Shown: piece after piece, positions 47,799 through 55,470 of the stretch
Layout of the letters: every line of letters starts with the position of its first letter
Numbering within the stretch: the first letter of the stretch is position 1
NCBI RefSeq assembly: GCF_000173655.1
Contig: NZ_ABZU01000012.1
Span: forward strand, 1 to 60,948
Direction of reading: 5' to 3'
DNA length: 60,948 nucleotides
Source: Corynebacterium amycolatum SK46
GTDB lineage: Bacteria; Actinomycetota; Actinomycetes; Mycobacteriales; Mycobacteriaceae
Position numbers and translations under genes: made by a program
The notes under the pieces: model-generated
What the model was told of the DNA's origin: nothing
The model's database searches: none
The model's input: only the letters and a program-made list of their open reading frames with translations

Positions 47799-48452
47799 TC
47801 ATGACGGCATCAGTCCTGCAAACATTTCGTCGGCAAGCCCGGCGATTGTGGGCACCAATCCCAGCACCACAAACGCGGGTAGAAAGCACAATGCCAGCGG
47901 CCCGGCAATGAGGACACCAGCCTTTTCAGCGACGGCTTGCGCCGCATCGTGCGCTTGACTGCGGTATGTGGCAGCGGTGTCCTCCAATGCCTGCGCCAGA
48001 ACGGTGCCGGATTCGCTTGCGCGGCGCCCAGCCGTCGCCAGAGGCTCGAGCGCGGGCGTGGCAGCAAGACTGTCCCAAGCCGAGTGCGCGCCCACAGCTA
48101 ACCTGGCGGAACACTGTCGAAGTGGCTCGGCCAGCTCAGGGTTTGCGCCATCGGCGGCTGCTTCCATGGCCTGGGACAATGGCATACCGGAGCTCAAACA
48201 AGCACCAATGATGTCGAGGGCCGCCGCGGCATCGAGCAGCACAGCCGGGCTGATGCGCTCACCGCCAATGACAGTTCGCACACGTTCCCTCACCTGTGCG
48301 GCAATCTGCGCCACCCGACTGGTCACCTGCCGGCGCACGCTTCCTCGCGTACGAGCATCCGACTCGGCTACCAATTCGGGCAGTCGGCTGCGGACGGGAT
48401 TGAATGTCGGCAAGCAGAGGTAGGCGGCGATGAGAAGTGCGGCGGCAATCAT
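47799..48452 (-). CDS. tadC: Tad pilus assembly protein TadC (type II secretion F domain)
   Basis: The 217-aa inner-membrane platform protein has an N-terminal hydrophobic helix, the central SALDIIGACLSSGMPLSQAMEAA-like GSPII_F segment (here beginning AAALDIIGACLSSGMP), and two C-terminal helices (AGVLIAGPLALCFLPAFVVL, then GLVPTIAGLADEMF). The ATG at 48452 overlaps the tadB stop by 4 nt; an upstream start at 48506 lies in tadB and is rejected. It corresponds to Rv3657c. A gap of about 200 bp separates it from the pilin gene, which may have its own promoter. Confidence 0.85.
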   Translation of the reverse strand: MIAAALLIAAYLCLPTFNPVRSRLPELVAESDARTRGSVRRQVTSRVAQIAAQVRERVRTVIGGERISPAVLLDAAAALDIIGACLSSGMPLSQAMEAAADGANPELAEPLRQCSARLAVGAHSAWDSLAATPALEPLATAGRRASESGTVLAQALEDTAATYRSQAHDAAQAVAEKAGVLIAGPLALCFLPAFVVLGLVPTIAGLADEMFAGLMPS

Positions 48453-49339
48453 TGTCCGGCCTCCGCACGATCGATGATGGCGACGGCCCATTCGATGCCC
48501 GCGCACACCAGCCCGACACCGATGACCAGCACAATTCCTCCGATACCGCGGCTGAGGAACTCGAAGGGGGACGCTCCGAAAGCTTGCCCCATAATCAGCC
48601 CGAAGACTGGGAGCGAAGCCAAAATGGCAATCGTCATGCGTGGTCCCGCCAGCGCGGCCGATGTCTGTGAGCGATGTGCCTGACGAGCCTGCAGATCACC
48701 CCGCGCACAGTCCAGTAACCCGGCCAAACTTAGACCATGTTGCTGCGCCACCGTCCACATACGCCCAATCCGACGCAGTTGCTCCGAAGACTCTTCGGTC
48801 TCCCACGGGTCGGCGAAGTTCGCGCGGTGCGCCGCGTGCGCAAGATGATCGGCCAACACAGTCATGTCCTCTGCCCTGCGCACTTCCGCTGCTGCCGCGT
48901 TGAGCGCTCTTGAGGCCGCCGCACCTGCGCGCAACTGCGCGGTCAAGGTTTCCAGCGCTACCGCAGCGCTGTCCGCTTCCCGACGTTCACAGCGCCTCTC
49001 CCCCACAGCGCGCACTACGGCCCCTGCGGTGCGGCCCAGCAATAGCCCGGCGATGACACCTGGAATCCCGGCGAGCCACAGCAACACAAGTGCCGGGCCT
49101 GCAACGATGAGGATTGATAGCCCTGCAGCTCTATTCGCACTGCCAGTGCTTGCGGCACTCGACCCCGTGGAACCAGCCCCAAGTCCAATCATGCGCTGCA
49201 ACCACTTCAGTCCACAGGACACCTCACGGGCACGGCCTGCCAGCGCTCGCGAGCGCACCGCCGCCGAGCTGTCCGGCCAGATAGCGACTGCCGCAGCCGC
49301 GCCCCCAATGAGTACGGTCACGCTAAATCCCTCCCCCAT
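48449..49339 (-). CDS. tadB: Tad pilus assembly protein TadB (type II secretion F domain)
   Basis: The 296-aa inner-membrane protein has hydrophobic helices near residues 8-20, 72-108 and 235-285. The soluble GSPII_F part contains LETLTAQLRAGAAASRALNA and WTVAQQHGLSLAGLLDCARG. It forms the platform under the pilus with TadC and works with the TadA ATPase. It corresponds to Rv3658c. It is coupled to tadC by a 4-nt overlap and lies 42 bp after tadA. Confidence 0.87.
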   Translation of the reverse strand: MGEGFSVTVLIGGAAAAVAIWPDSSAAVRSRALAGRAREVSCGLKWLQRMIGLGAGSTGSSAASTGSANRAAGLSILIVAGPALVLLWLAGIPGVIAGLLLGRTAGAVVRAVGERRCERREADSAAVALETLTAQLRAGAAASRALNAAAAEVRRAEDMTVLADHLAHAAHRANFADPWETEESSEQLRRIGRMWTVAQQHGLSLAGLLDCARGDLQARQAHRSQTSAALAGPRMTIAILASLPVFGLIMGQAFGASPFEFLSRGIGGIVLVIGVGLVCAGIEWAVAIIDRAEAGQ

Positions 49340-49381
49340 AGCTGTTAATCTCCCCGTCTAATCCCCTGACTTTCCCCCGGG

Positions 49382-50539
49382 TTATTCCACCGACTGTTCC
49401 CTGCCGACCAGCAACTTCTGCAACGTTTCCCACCCCGACCCCGGCCCGTCCCGAGCAGTCCAAACCTCCACCACCTCCGGTGGGTTACCGCACAGCAGCC
49501 CGATCTGTGCCAGCCGGCGAACATCAGCGCGTTCGACCACCAACACCACCTGCACCGCAGAGACCAACTGCGCATGCAACCCAGCGCGACCAAGGCCACC
49601 GATCAGCCCCAAAGCCTCAAAGCGCGCGACGACATCCCCAATCCGGTTGGCGTGAATTGTCCCCGCCCCACCGCGATGCCCCGTGTTCAACGCAGCCAGC
49701 AGATCCACCACTTCGGCACCACGAATCTCACCGACGACAATGCGGTCGGGACGCATGCGCAACGCCTGCTTCAGCAACTCCTGCTGCCCAATCGCACCGG
49801 CCCCCTCCAAGTTGGCGGCTCTGGTCACCAGCTTCACCACATGCGGATGCTGCGGTTGCAACTCCGGAGTGTCCTCGATGCACACAATGCGCTGATCAGG
49901 ATTAACTTCTGAGAGCATCGCCGCCAATAGCGTCGTCTTTCCCGCACCCGTGCCTCCGGCGACAATAAACGACAGCTGTCCCGCCACGATTCCCCGCAAC
50001 ACCGGCAGAATCTCCGGTGGAAACAGCCCGACATCGCACAACTCCGCAAGCCCGCGACGAGCCGGACGCAGCACCCGCAGGCTAATCTGAGTGCCGGTCG
50101 CCGACGGTGGTGAAAGCACCGCATGAACTCGCACACCACAGCCGCCGACACCACCAGGAATATGGCCGTCGGCCCAAGGTTGCGCGTCGTCAAGCCTTCG
50201 TCCGCACCGCGACGCGAGCCGCACCGCATACGCGCGCACCTCGCCCTCGTCCGCGAAGGAAATCTCGGCCAGCTCCAGTCCGTTGCCGGCATCGACCCAG
50301 ACCTCGCCGGGCGCGGTGACCAGCACATCGCTGACACCCGGGCGGCGCAACAGCGCATCCAACACGCCCGCGCCCACTGTTTCCTCACGAATTGTGCGCA
50401 GAATCTCCAACACCTTCACATCGGAGACAACCCCCGCGGTCTCCGCGCGAATGATGTCGGCGACCTCGCTATGCGATGCCACCCCAGGCCGCTCCGCAAG
50501 CGCCGTCCGCACCGCCGCCAACAGCCTGACATCATCCAT
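49382..50539 (-). CDS. tadA: Tad pilus assembly ATPase TadA
   Basis: The 385-aa secretion ATPase of the VirB11/CpaF family powers pilus assembly. Walker A is VAGGTGAGKTTLLAAML (near residue 200), the Asp box IVCIEDTPELQ follows, and the Walker B region is RPDRIVVGEIRGAEVVDLL with the His-box HRGGAGTIHAN. The N-terminal domain is short but complete. The ATG at 50539 overlaps the end of ssd by 8 nt. It corresponds to Rv3659c. Confidence 0.93.
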   Translation of the reverse strand: MDDVRLLAAVRTALAERPGVASHSEVADIIRAETAGVVSDVKVLEILRTIREETVGAGVLDALLRRPGVSDVLVTAPGEVWVDAGNGLELAEISFADEGEVRAYAVRLASRCGRRLDDAQPWADGHIPGGVGGCGVRVHAVLSPPSATGTQISLRVLRPARRGLAELCDVGLFPPEILPVLRGIVAGQLSFIVAGGTGAGKTTLLAAMLSEVNPDQRIVCIEDTPELQPQHPHVVKLVTRAANLEGAGAIGQQELLKQALRMRPDRIVVGEIRGAEVVDLLAALNTGHRGGAGTIHANRIGDVVARFEALGLIGGLGRAGLHAQLVSAVQVVLVVERADVRRLAQIGLLCGNPPEVVEVWTARDGPGSGWETLQKLLVGREQSVE

Positions 50540-51923
50540 CGCCACCACCGCCGACAAGGGCAAACATCGCTTCCAATCCCCGCGTCAGCTTGCCGACGGC
50601 CCCAGCGAGCCCGCCCACATCTATCTCGTGAGCTACTTTCTTGCAGTACTCAATCTCACCAGCAATGGGCAGATCGAGCGCGTACTCAACCTCTTCGACA
50701 CTGATATCGCGGTGCTGCTGGTGCCGAACCGCAAGACTTGGCGTGAATCCTGCCTGTGCACAGACGCTGGCCAGGTGTCCACCGGCTGCGATAGCTCGGA
50801 CAGAGGTGGGCAGGATGATGACGGTGTCATCGGCAAGCGCGCCGAGAGTGGTGACGTACTCCACTTGCTTCGGGCAGTCCACGATGACCGTAATTCCGGC
50901 ATGAATAAGGCAACTAATGGTGCTGGCAATGTGTCGAACATCGTCGGGTCTGTCGGTTCTGCCGAGTCTGTCGGCACTGTCGAATTTGGTGGCCGCCGAG
51001 GCGTGGTTGTAAGCCGTCTCGGGCGTGCGACTGCGGGTCCACGTCAACACTTTCAGCGCGGGTGATCGCGGGCAGGATGGCAGTGCTTCGTAAAGTGCCG
51101 CCCCGTCGAGACGGCCATCAGCAGCCGAGAAGTCTTGCCACCTCAGCCCCGGTTCCGTTTCCATCCCGAGCACCAGATCAATACCTCCCGCCAGCGCATC
51201 TGCGTCCACCAAGCAGATGGGCCTTTCGCGGGAAAGAACCAATGCACTCGCTGCCGCCGTAATGGAAGCACCGGCACCGCCGACCGCAGGAACCAACATC
51301 AGGCACGTTGCCGTGGAATCGGTTGTAGTTGCTGGCACGTTCGGTACGGGTTCTGTACCTGGTGCTGTAATCACGTCTGCGCTCGCAGGTGACGCTGGGG
51401 TGTGTTGGAAATCGGAGAGCCTCGGGCCATTCGGGCGTACCTCGGTTCGGCCGAGCAGTTCGACAATATCGACGTTATCCGCAGGCAAACTGGCGCTGTA
51501 AACAGGAGCTAAAACCTTCGCCACCTGCGTATCTTCCGCCTCAGTATCACTGCGGACCAGAAAGATTGCTCCCTCGCAATGAGGCCGCCCGGCTAATCTT
51601 CGGGCTGCCGACGCATCAACGAACACCGCTGGTGCCCGACGCCACAGGGCCGATGAAATTCCCGCTCCGGTCGATGCGGGCACTGACGCTGTGGCTGATA
51701 CTGGTGGTGATGCTGGCGACGATGTCAATGCTTGTGCGGCCACTGGCGCTGCAGCCACAGGTGGCATGGTCTCTTGCACACAGTCACGACCGGTAGCAGC
51801 AACTATGAGTGCGACCTCTTCACGCAGCGCTTCATCATCGACAGCGTTGACTACTGGATTTGCTGGAGCCTCGGTTCGCGGAGCCATGGACAGTTTCTTG
51901 ATTGCCATGGCCATAGCGTGCAC
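50532..51923 (-). CDS. ssd: Septum-site determining protein Ssd (CpaE/MinD-like)
   Basis: The 463-aa protein has a disordered Ala/Pro/Ser-rich N-terminal half and a MinD/CpaE-like C-terminal half. The P-loop position reads PAVGGAGASITAAASAL, with no Lys, so ATP binding may be altered. LVDADALAGGIDLVLGMETE and VIVDCPKQVEYV follow, as in the family. It corresponds to Rv3660c, reported to influence septum formation in mycobacteria, and heads the Tad operon as CpaE does elsewhere. The N-terminus could be GTG 51923 or an ATG at 51914. Paired DnaA boxes lie about 50 bp upstream. Confidence 0.85.
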   Translation of the reverse strand: MHAMAMAIKKLSMAPRTEAPANPVVNAVDDEALREEVALIVAATGRDCVQETMPPVAAAPVAAQALTSSPASPPVSATASVPASTGAGISSALWRRAPAVFVDASAARRLAGRPHCEGAIFLVRSDTEAEDTQVAKVLAPVYSASLPADNVDIVELLGRTEVRPNGPRLSDFQHTPASPASADVITAPGTEPVPNVPATTTDSTATCLMLVPAVGGAGASITAAASALVLSRERPICLVDADALAGGIDLVLGMETEPGLRWQDFSAADGRLDGAALYEALPSCPRSPALKVLTWTRSRTPETAYNHASAATKFDSADRLGRTDRPDDVRHIASTISCLIHAGITVIVDCPKQVEYVTTLGALADDTVIILPTSVRAIAAGGHLASVCAQAGFTPSLAVRHQQHRDISVEEVEYALDLPIAGEIEYCKKVAHEIDVGGLAGAVGKLTRGLEAMFALVGGGGDG

Positions 51924-51971
51924 TAAAAGGCGGATTCAATGATGCTCGCAAGAGGCCAAAACCTCGCTGTC

Positions 51972-51998
51972 TGTGGATAGTTTTCAAACTGTGGATAA
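51972..51998 (-). promoter_or_regulatory. Pair of DnaA boxes upstream of ssd
   Basis: TGTGGATAA (51990-51998) is an exact DnaA box (TTATCCACA on the other strand), and TGTGGATAG (51972-51980) is a one-mismatch copy in the same orientation, 18 bp apart start to start. They lie between the ssd start and the terminator at 52081. Confidence 0.6.
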
Positions 51999-52080
51999 CT
52001 GCCGAACGCTACGTTGCCCTGGTCTTATGACTGCTGCGCGGCCTGGCCAATACAAGTTAGTGACTGCGTTGGGTTAAGTG

Positions 52081-52134
52081 ACAAAAGGGGATGCGGATGG
52101 AATCTTGGAGGATTCCATCCGCATCCCCTTTTGT
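52081..52134. terminator. Perfect 24-bp bidirectional terminator
   Basis: Two arms of 24 bp (52081-52104 and 52111-52134) pair without mismatch around a 6-nt loop (TTGGAG). The core is GGGGATGCGGATGGAATC with ACAAAA/TTTTGT at the base, so both directions end in a short T-run. It ends the cassette at 52200-52985 and shields ssd from it. The length and perfection of the stem are exceptional among the terminators here. Confidence 0.8.
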
Positions 52135-52199
52135 CTATTAACCCGGAAAACCCCACATGAGGGATTCATGCGGGGTTGAGAGGGGGCTAGAAGAATAAA

Positions 52200-52592
52200 C
52201 TACTTTCGAAAAACTCTGGTTACTGCTCCAATTACCAACAGGAGTAGCAAAACGACAGCAATAAAAGCGGCTACCGGGGGACCGAAAGCCAAGTCTAAGT
52301 TAATTCCAAAGACTTCACCATTAATCGAATAGGCAACTATAGCAATGGCGGCCAAAATCAAGGCTAAGACGTTAACAGCTACAGCGAATTTTGTGTACAA
52401 CGTCCTTCCGCTTGACCGGTCGGAGAAGAACAAAAGCAGCCACACCACTTGAATAGCTAACGCTAAAGCGTAAGCGAGTATGATTCCGGTGCCCCGTTCT
52501 GGAGATGGAATTAGCGCAACGCAGGCAGCAGATCCGAGCAGTGCAAATGGGTAACCGACTTGGTATATGAGTTTTTTATTCGAATGTTCCAT
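52200..52592 (-). CDS. Four-helix membrane protein beside the phospholipase A2 gene
   Basis: I do not recognise this 130-aa protein. It has four hydrophobic helices (about residues 12-28, 35-53, 66-88 and 100-126) and short polar loops (SDRSSGRTLYTK). It begins 9 bp after the phospholipase A2-like gene, on the same strand, so the two form an operon. Codon use is more A/T-rich than in the neighbouring Tad genes, and the M. tuberculosis order (ssd, 6C RNA, HAD gene) has nothing here. It may be a partner or protecting protein for the phospholipase; that is inference only. Confidence 0.65.
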   Translation of the reverse strand: MEHSNKKLIYQVGYPFALLGSAACVALIPSPERGTGIILAYALALAIQVVWLLLFFSDRSSGRTLYTKFAVAVNVLALILAAIAIVAYSINGEVFGINLDLAFGPPVAAFIAVVLLLLLVIGAVTRVFRK

Positions 52593-52601
52593 ACTTAAGC
52601 C

Positions 52602-52985
52602 TTAGTTAAAGATTGGCGGCTTGGGGTTTCCGCTCTTTCCACCGTTTTGTTCAACGGCAAAGACGTATCCATCCGCAGTACGTCGACAATCGAGCGCGGA
52701 GTCAGGATCGGTAGCGTACTTCTCGTTGCAGTTGGCATACAAGTTGCTACGAAACTCCTCGTCACAGTTCATTTTGCCCTCACTTTTTACGGTAGGTACG
52801 GCATTTGGATTAGCGTCATAGCACATGTCGTGGCGGGCGCAGGGGCCTCTGAAATCCACACCAGGTTGGTCAGGAGATGAGGTACACCAGTCATGTCGCC
52901 CCTTGTACAGTTTTGCATCATCTCCAGGCTGCATATGATCCGGTAGTGTCATAAACTCGCACAGTTTCACATTTGCAGCCCGCAT
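52602..52985 (-). CDS. Phospholipase A2 domain protein without a signal peptide
   Basis: The 127-aa frame contains a prokaryotic PLA2-like domain. HDWCTSSPDQPGVDFRGPC (residues 31-49) corresponds to the calcium-loop region, ARHDMCYD carries the catalytic His-Asp pair, and CDEEFRSNLYANC completes the conserved cysteine pattern. Known relatives are secreted, but here the first 11 residues (MRAANVKLCEF) are encoded by a dispersed repeat (52945-52982) and no signal peptide is present, so the true N-terminus was probably lost. Met12 (52952) is an alternative start. The protein could be a dead remnant, or an intracellular toxin-like domain paired with the following membrane protein. Confidence 0.7.
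   Translation of the reverse strand: MRAANVKLCEFMTLPDHMQPGDDAKLYKGRHDWCTSSPDQPGVDFRGPCARHDMCYDANPNAVPTVKSEGKMNCDEEFRSNLYANCNEKYATDPDSALDCRRTADGYVFAVEQNGGKSGNPKPPIFN
52945..52982. repeat. Half copy of the dispersed repeat, fused to the PLA2 gene
   Basis: The 38 bp reading AGTGTCATAAACTCGCACAG and onward match the minus strand of 43379-43416 with one difference. Only the outer part of the element is present. It lies at the very 5' end of the PLA2-like gene and supplies its first codons. Confidence 0.75.
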
Positions 52986-53010
52986 TTTTACTACATCCCC
53001 CTCAACATTG

Positions 53011-53110
53011 GGCCAAAAAGGGGGCGACGCCCCGCGCCGGGGGGGGGATTGGCGCGAGGCGTCTTTAACCGGCTCGGGGGGGGATTGAGCCGGGGCGGCC
53101 TCGCAGTCTG
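53011..53110 (-). ncRNA. 6C RNA (actinobacterial small RNA)
   Basis: On the minus strand two successive hairpins present C-rich loops. The first has stem CCGGCTC/GAGCCGG (53069-53093) and loop AATCCCCCCCC; the second has 13-bp arms with one mismatch (53026-53038 and 53051-53063) and loop AATCCCCCCCCC. The second is followed by GCCCCCTTTTT, which can end transcription. Two hairpins with loops of six or more C define the 6C family. Its place between ssd and the HAD phosphatase gene is that of the mycobacterial 6C RNA (B11) between Rv3660c and Rv3661. The exact 5' end is not determined. C-rich loops could pair with G-rich ribosome-binding sites. Confidence 0.9.
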
Positions 53111-53352
53111 TTTCTAAAAAGAACTAGAAGGGGCCAGCCACGTCCAAGTATTACATATCCCGAGGAATCTGCAAATACCTTTTAAAGGATTTAATGCCCA
53201 ATATGTTCGATGTCACGTCTCCTCGATTAATCGCGCTGCCCCGAAGGCCACCGCCCCAACCGGACTGCCCCAGCCCCCCAGTCCCCCACCCAGCAGTTAA
53301 ACACTCATAATGCTCTCCACGAGCCCGACATCCATGGGTAAGCTCAGAGTCT
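53111..53352. promoter_or_regulatory. 6C RNA-HAD gene divergent promoter region
   Basis: No gene is seen in this gap. It must carry the promoter of the 6C RNA (minus strand) and of the HAD phosphatase gene (plus strand); TAAGCT lies 8 nt before the latter's ATG. Confidence 0.4.
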
Positions 53353-54234
53353 ATGAACACCGGCGAGAACAAGGCTTCAACAACGCCGCAGCCGCACGTT
53401 TCTACGGACACACGCATCACGGAAGATGCCCCCGCCACCGCTGACGCTCGCGTCGCTGCGTTCTTTGACCTGGATAAAACCATTATTGCCAAGAGCTCGG
53501 CATATGCGTTCAACAAGCAATTCCTCGAGCGCGGCATCATTTCGCCGACGGACATGCTGCAAATGGCGCTCAGCCACGCCCTGTACATGTCGCAGGGGCA
53601 CGATGAGGCGCAAATGGAGGCCACCCGCGAGCAGTTTTCCGCCCTTATCGCTGGTCACAGCGCCAGGGAGCTGCGCCAGGTCGCCATCGAAACCCTAGAG
53701 CAGAACATCACGCCGTACATCTACGCCGAGGCATTGGAGCTCATTCGTGAACACCGCGCACAGGGGCATCAGGTGTTCATTATCTCGGCTTCGGCTCGGC
53801 AGATTGTTGAGCCCATTGCGCAGGCGCTCGGTGTCTACAACGTGGTGGCCACCGAGCTGGAGGTCCGCGATGGGCTCTTCACGGGTGAAACGGAGTTCTT
53901 CTGCCGAGGCGAAAACAAGGCCGTGCAAATGCGTCGGATAGCGGAAAAGCGCCAGTTCGACCTGGCCGAATGCTTCGCATACTCGGATTCCATCACTGAT
54001 GAGCCCATGCTGGCTGCAGTCGGCCATCCCGTTGTGGTCAATCCCGATCGCGCTCTGCGCAAGATCGCGACAGAGCGGGAGTGGCCTGTGCGCCAATTCC
54101 GGAATCCCGTCCCGCTGTTTCGCGCGCCGTCGAAACGCAATGCTGCAATTCTTGCCGGCGTCACACTGGCGCTTGGCGCAGGTGCGACGCTGTTGGCACT
54201 GCGCAAAAACGACGACGAGTCAAAGGCCGAATAA
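53353..54234 (+). CDS. HAD-superfamily IB hydrolase (SerB-like phosphatase)
   Basis: The 293-aa protein has the nucleophile motif AAFFDLDKTIIAKSSAYAF (about residue 37), motif II in VFIISASARQIVEPIA, the lysine in FCRGENKAVQMRRIAE and the acidic motif YSDSITDEPMLAAVG. This is the HAD-IB pattern found in SerB and in lipid-phosphate phosphatases. A C-terminal hydrophobic helix (AAILAGVTLALGAGATLLAL) probably anchors it to the membrane. It corresponds to Rv3661. The substrate is unknown; PSP-like specificity is not assured. Confidence 0.87.
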   Translation: MNTGENKASTTPQPHVSTDTRITEDAPATADARVAAFFDLDKTIIAKSSAYAFNKQFLERGIISPTDMLQMALSHALYMSQGHDEAQMEATREQFSALIAGHSARELRQVAIETLEQNITPYIYAEALELIREHRAQGHQVFIISASARQIVEPIAQALGVYNVVATELEVRDGLFTGETEFFCRGENKAVQMRRIAEKRQFDLAECFAYSDSITDEPMLAAVGHPVVVNPDRALRKIATEREWPVRQFRNPVPLFRAPSKRNAAILAGVTLALGAGATLLALRKNDDESKAE

Positions 54235-54258
54235 CCCACCATCCGGCAGCCGGCCCGC

Positions 54259-55266
54259 CTACACAGCTTCGGCGATACCGCGTGCTTCCACGGCACCGGC
54301 CTTCAGCCCCTCCAGGTGCAGGAGAATCCACGCACGCAGGCCATCGGCGCTTCCCGACGCGAACCCCTCTGCGGCCTCGAAATACTCCTGACGGTGGCGA
54401 GTCCAGTAGACCTCGGGCACGGCCAAGCCACGCGGATCCAGGCCGGTTGCGACAGTTGTCAGCCGCGAGGCGGCGCGGGCGATGATGCCGTTGTGGTACT
54501 CGAATGGACGCAGAGTCAGCAGCTCACCGTGCACAATCGCCGAGAGCACACCAGCGTGGACCTGACTGCGGCCAGTGATGAAGTCACCGAGCACGTGCAG
54601 ACGCTGCTCCTTCATCGCAGACGAGAGCTTGTCGTCACCGACCGGACGGCCGGCCTTCATCCGCGCTTCGGAACCGTCTTCAGTCTCACCTGCGGGCGAT
54701 GCGTTCAACGCAAACTTGGCCAGCACTTGCTGCGGAGCGCGCTGCCACACGCGAGTGGTCTCACCAATCGACTCGGGGGAAATGGTGTCGGCAACCCGCA
54801 GGGCTGCTGCGAGCACGGGGTCGGTGATGTTGCCGTCGTCGGGAAGCGATGGCTCGCCGCCTTCTAGCCACGCCGATGCCCGAGCGCCACGCAGGACCGA
54901 CTCGGAGCCGGTGACGTTGTGCTTGCGCAGGTTGGCCTTGTGCCTGTGGACGGCCTGGATAGCCTTGGCCGCGACATCTGCCGCGTGCGCAACGCCGTCG
55001 AGCTGCCACAGCGGCGCGAGGGGGTCTTTGGGGTCAAGCTGCGGAATAGCAGCGGCGGGAGCACTGTCAGCGCCACCGGCACCCGATTCAGATGCCTTCG
55101 CCTGCGCTGCCTCACGCTCTGCGCGCTTCTTCGCCGACACGGAGGACACACCCAGGCTCATGCCAGCTAGGCCACTCTTTCCGGCACCGGCGCCATTGCC
55201 AACACCATTGCTAGCACCGGCACCAACTCCATCGGCTCCACGCACGTTCTCAGGCTGATTGTTCAT
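54259..55266 (-). CDS. Fic-like protein with a degenerate active site (Rv3662c type)
   Basis: The 335-aa protein has a Gly/Ala/Ser-rich N-terminal 75 residues and a helical domain. Residues 253-264 read RPFEYHNGIIAR where active Fic enzymes have HPFx(D/E)GNGRxxR: Pro, Phe, Asn, Gly and the last Arg are kept, but the catalytic His, the first Gly and the middle Arg are gone. SAWLEG (about residues 131-136) matches the inhibitory pattern (S/T)xxxE(G/N). AMP transfer is therefore unlikely. The ATG at 55266 has a TAGGGT -10 box 7 nt upstream (leaderless). It is convergent with the HAD gene, as Rv3662c is with Rv3661. Confidence 0.72.
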   Translation of the reverse strand: MNNQPENVRGADGVGAGASNGVGNGAGAGKSGLAGMSLGVSSVSAKKRAEREAAQAKASESGAGGADSAPAAAIPQLDPKDPLAPLWQLDGVAHAADVAAKAIQAVHRHKANLRKHNVTGSESVLRGARASAWLEGGEPSLPDDGNITDPVLAAALRVADTISPESIGETTRVWQRAPQQVLAKFALNASPAGETEDGSEARMKAGRPVGDDKLSSAMKEQRLHVLGDFITGRSQVHAGVLSAIVHGELLTLRPFEYHNGIIARAASRLTTVATGLDPRGLAVPEVYWTRHRQEYFEAAEGFASGSADGLRAWILLHLEGLKAGAVEARGIAEAV

Positions 55267-55470
55267 ATCCCACACCCTAATTCTTCACCGCTAAGTAAGT
55301 GACAAACTTATATAGAAATGGTCAAAGATGAGAAAAACTTCAACGAGTTCTTGGCTTTTTCGCCCTTATGGCGCGCTCTACCCACAATCAGAGGTAGTAT
55401 GGCAGTTTGTAACTGCAGTTTTAAAGTTTCAAACCATCTTTTCCAACCATCTGCGTAGGAGGAAGTACAC

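Noticed and set aside
53039..53086. Phase-variable poly-G tracts
   Set aside because: The two G-runs sit in the loops of well-paired hairpins and are explained as the C loops of the 6C RNA on the other strand.
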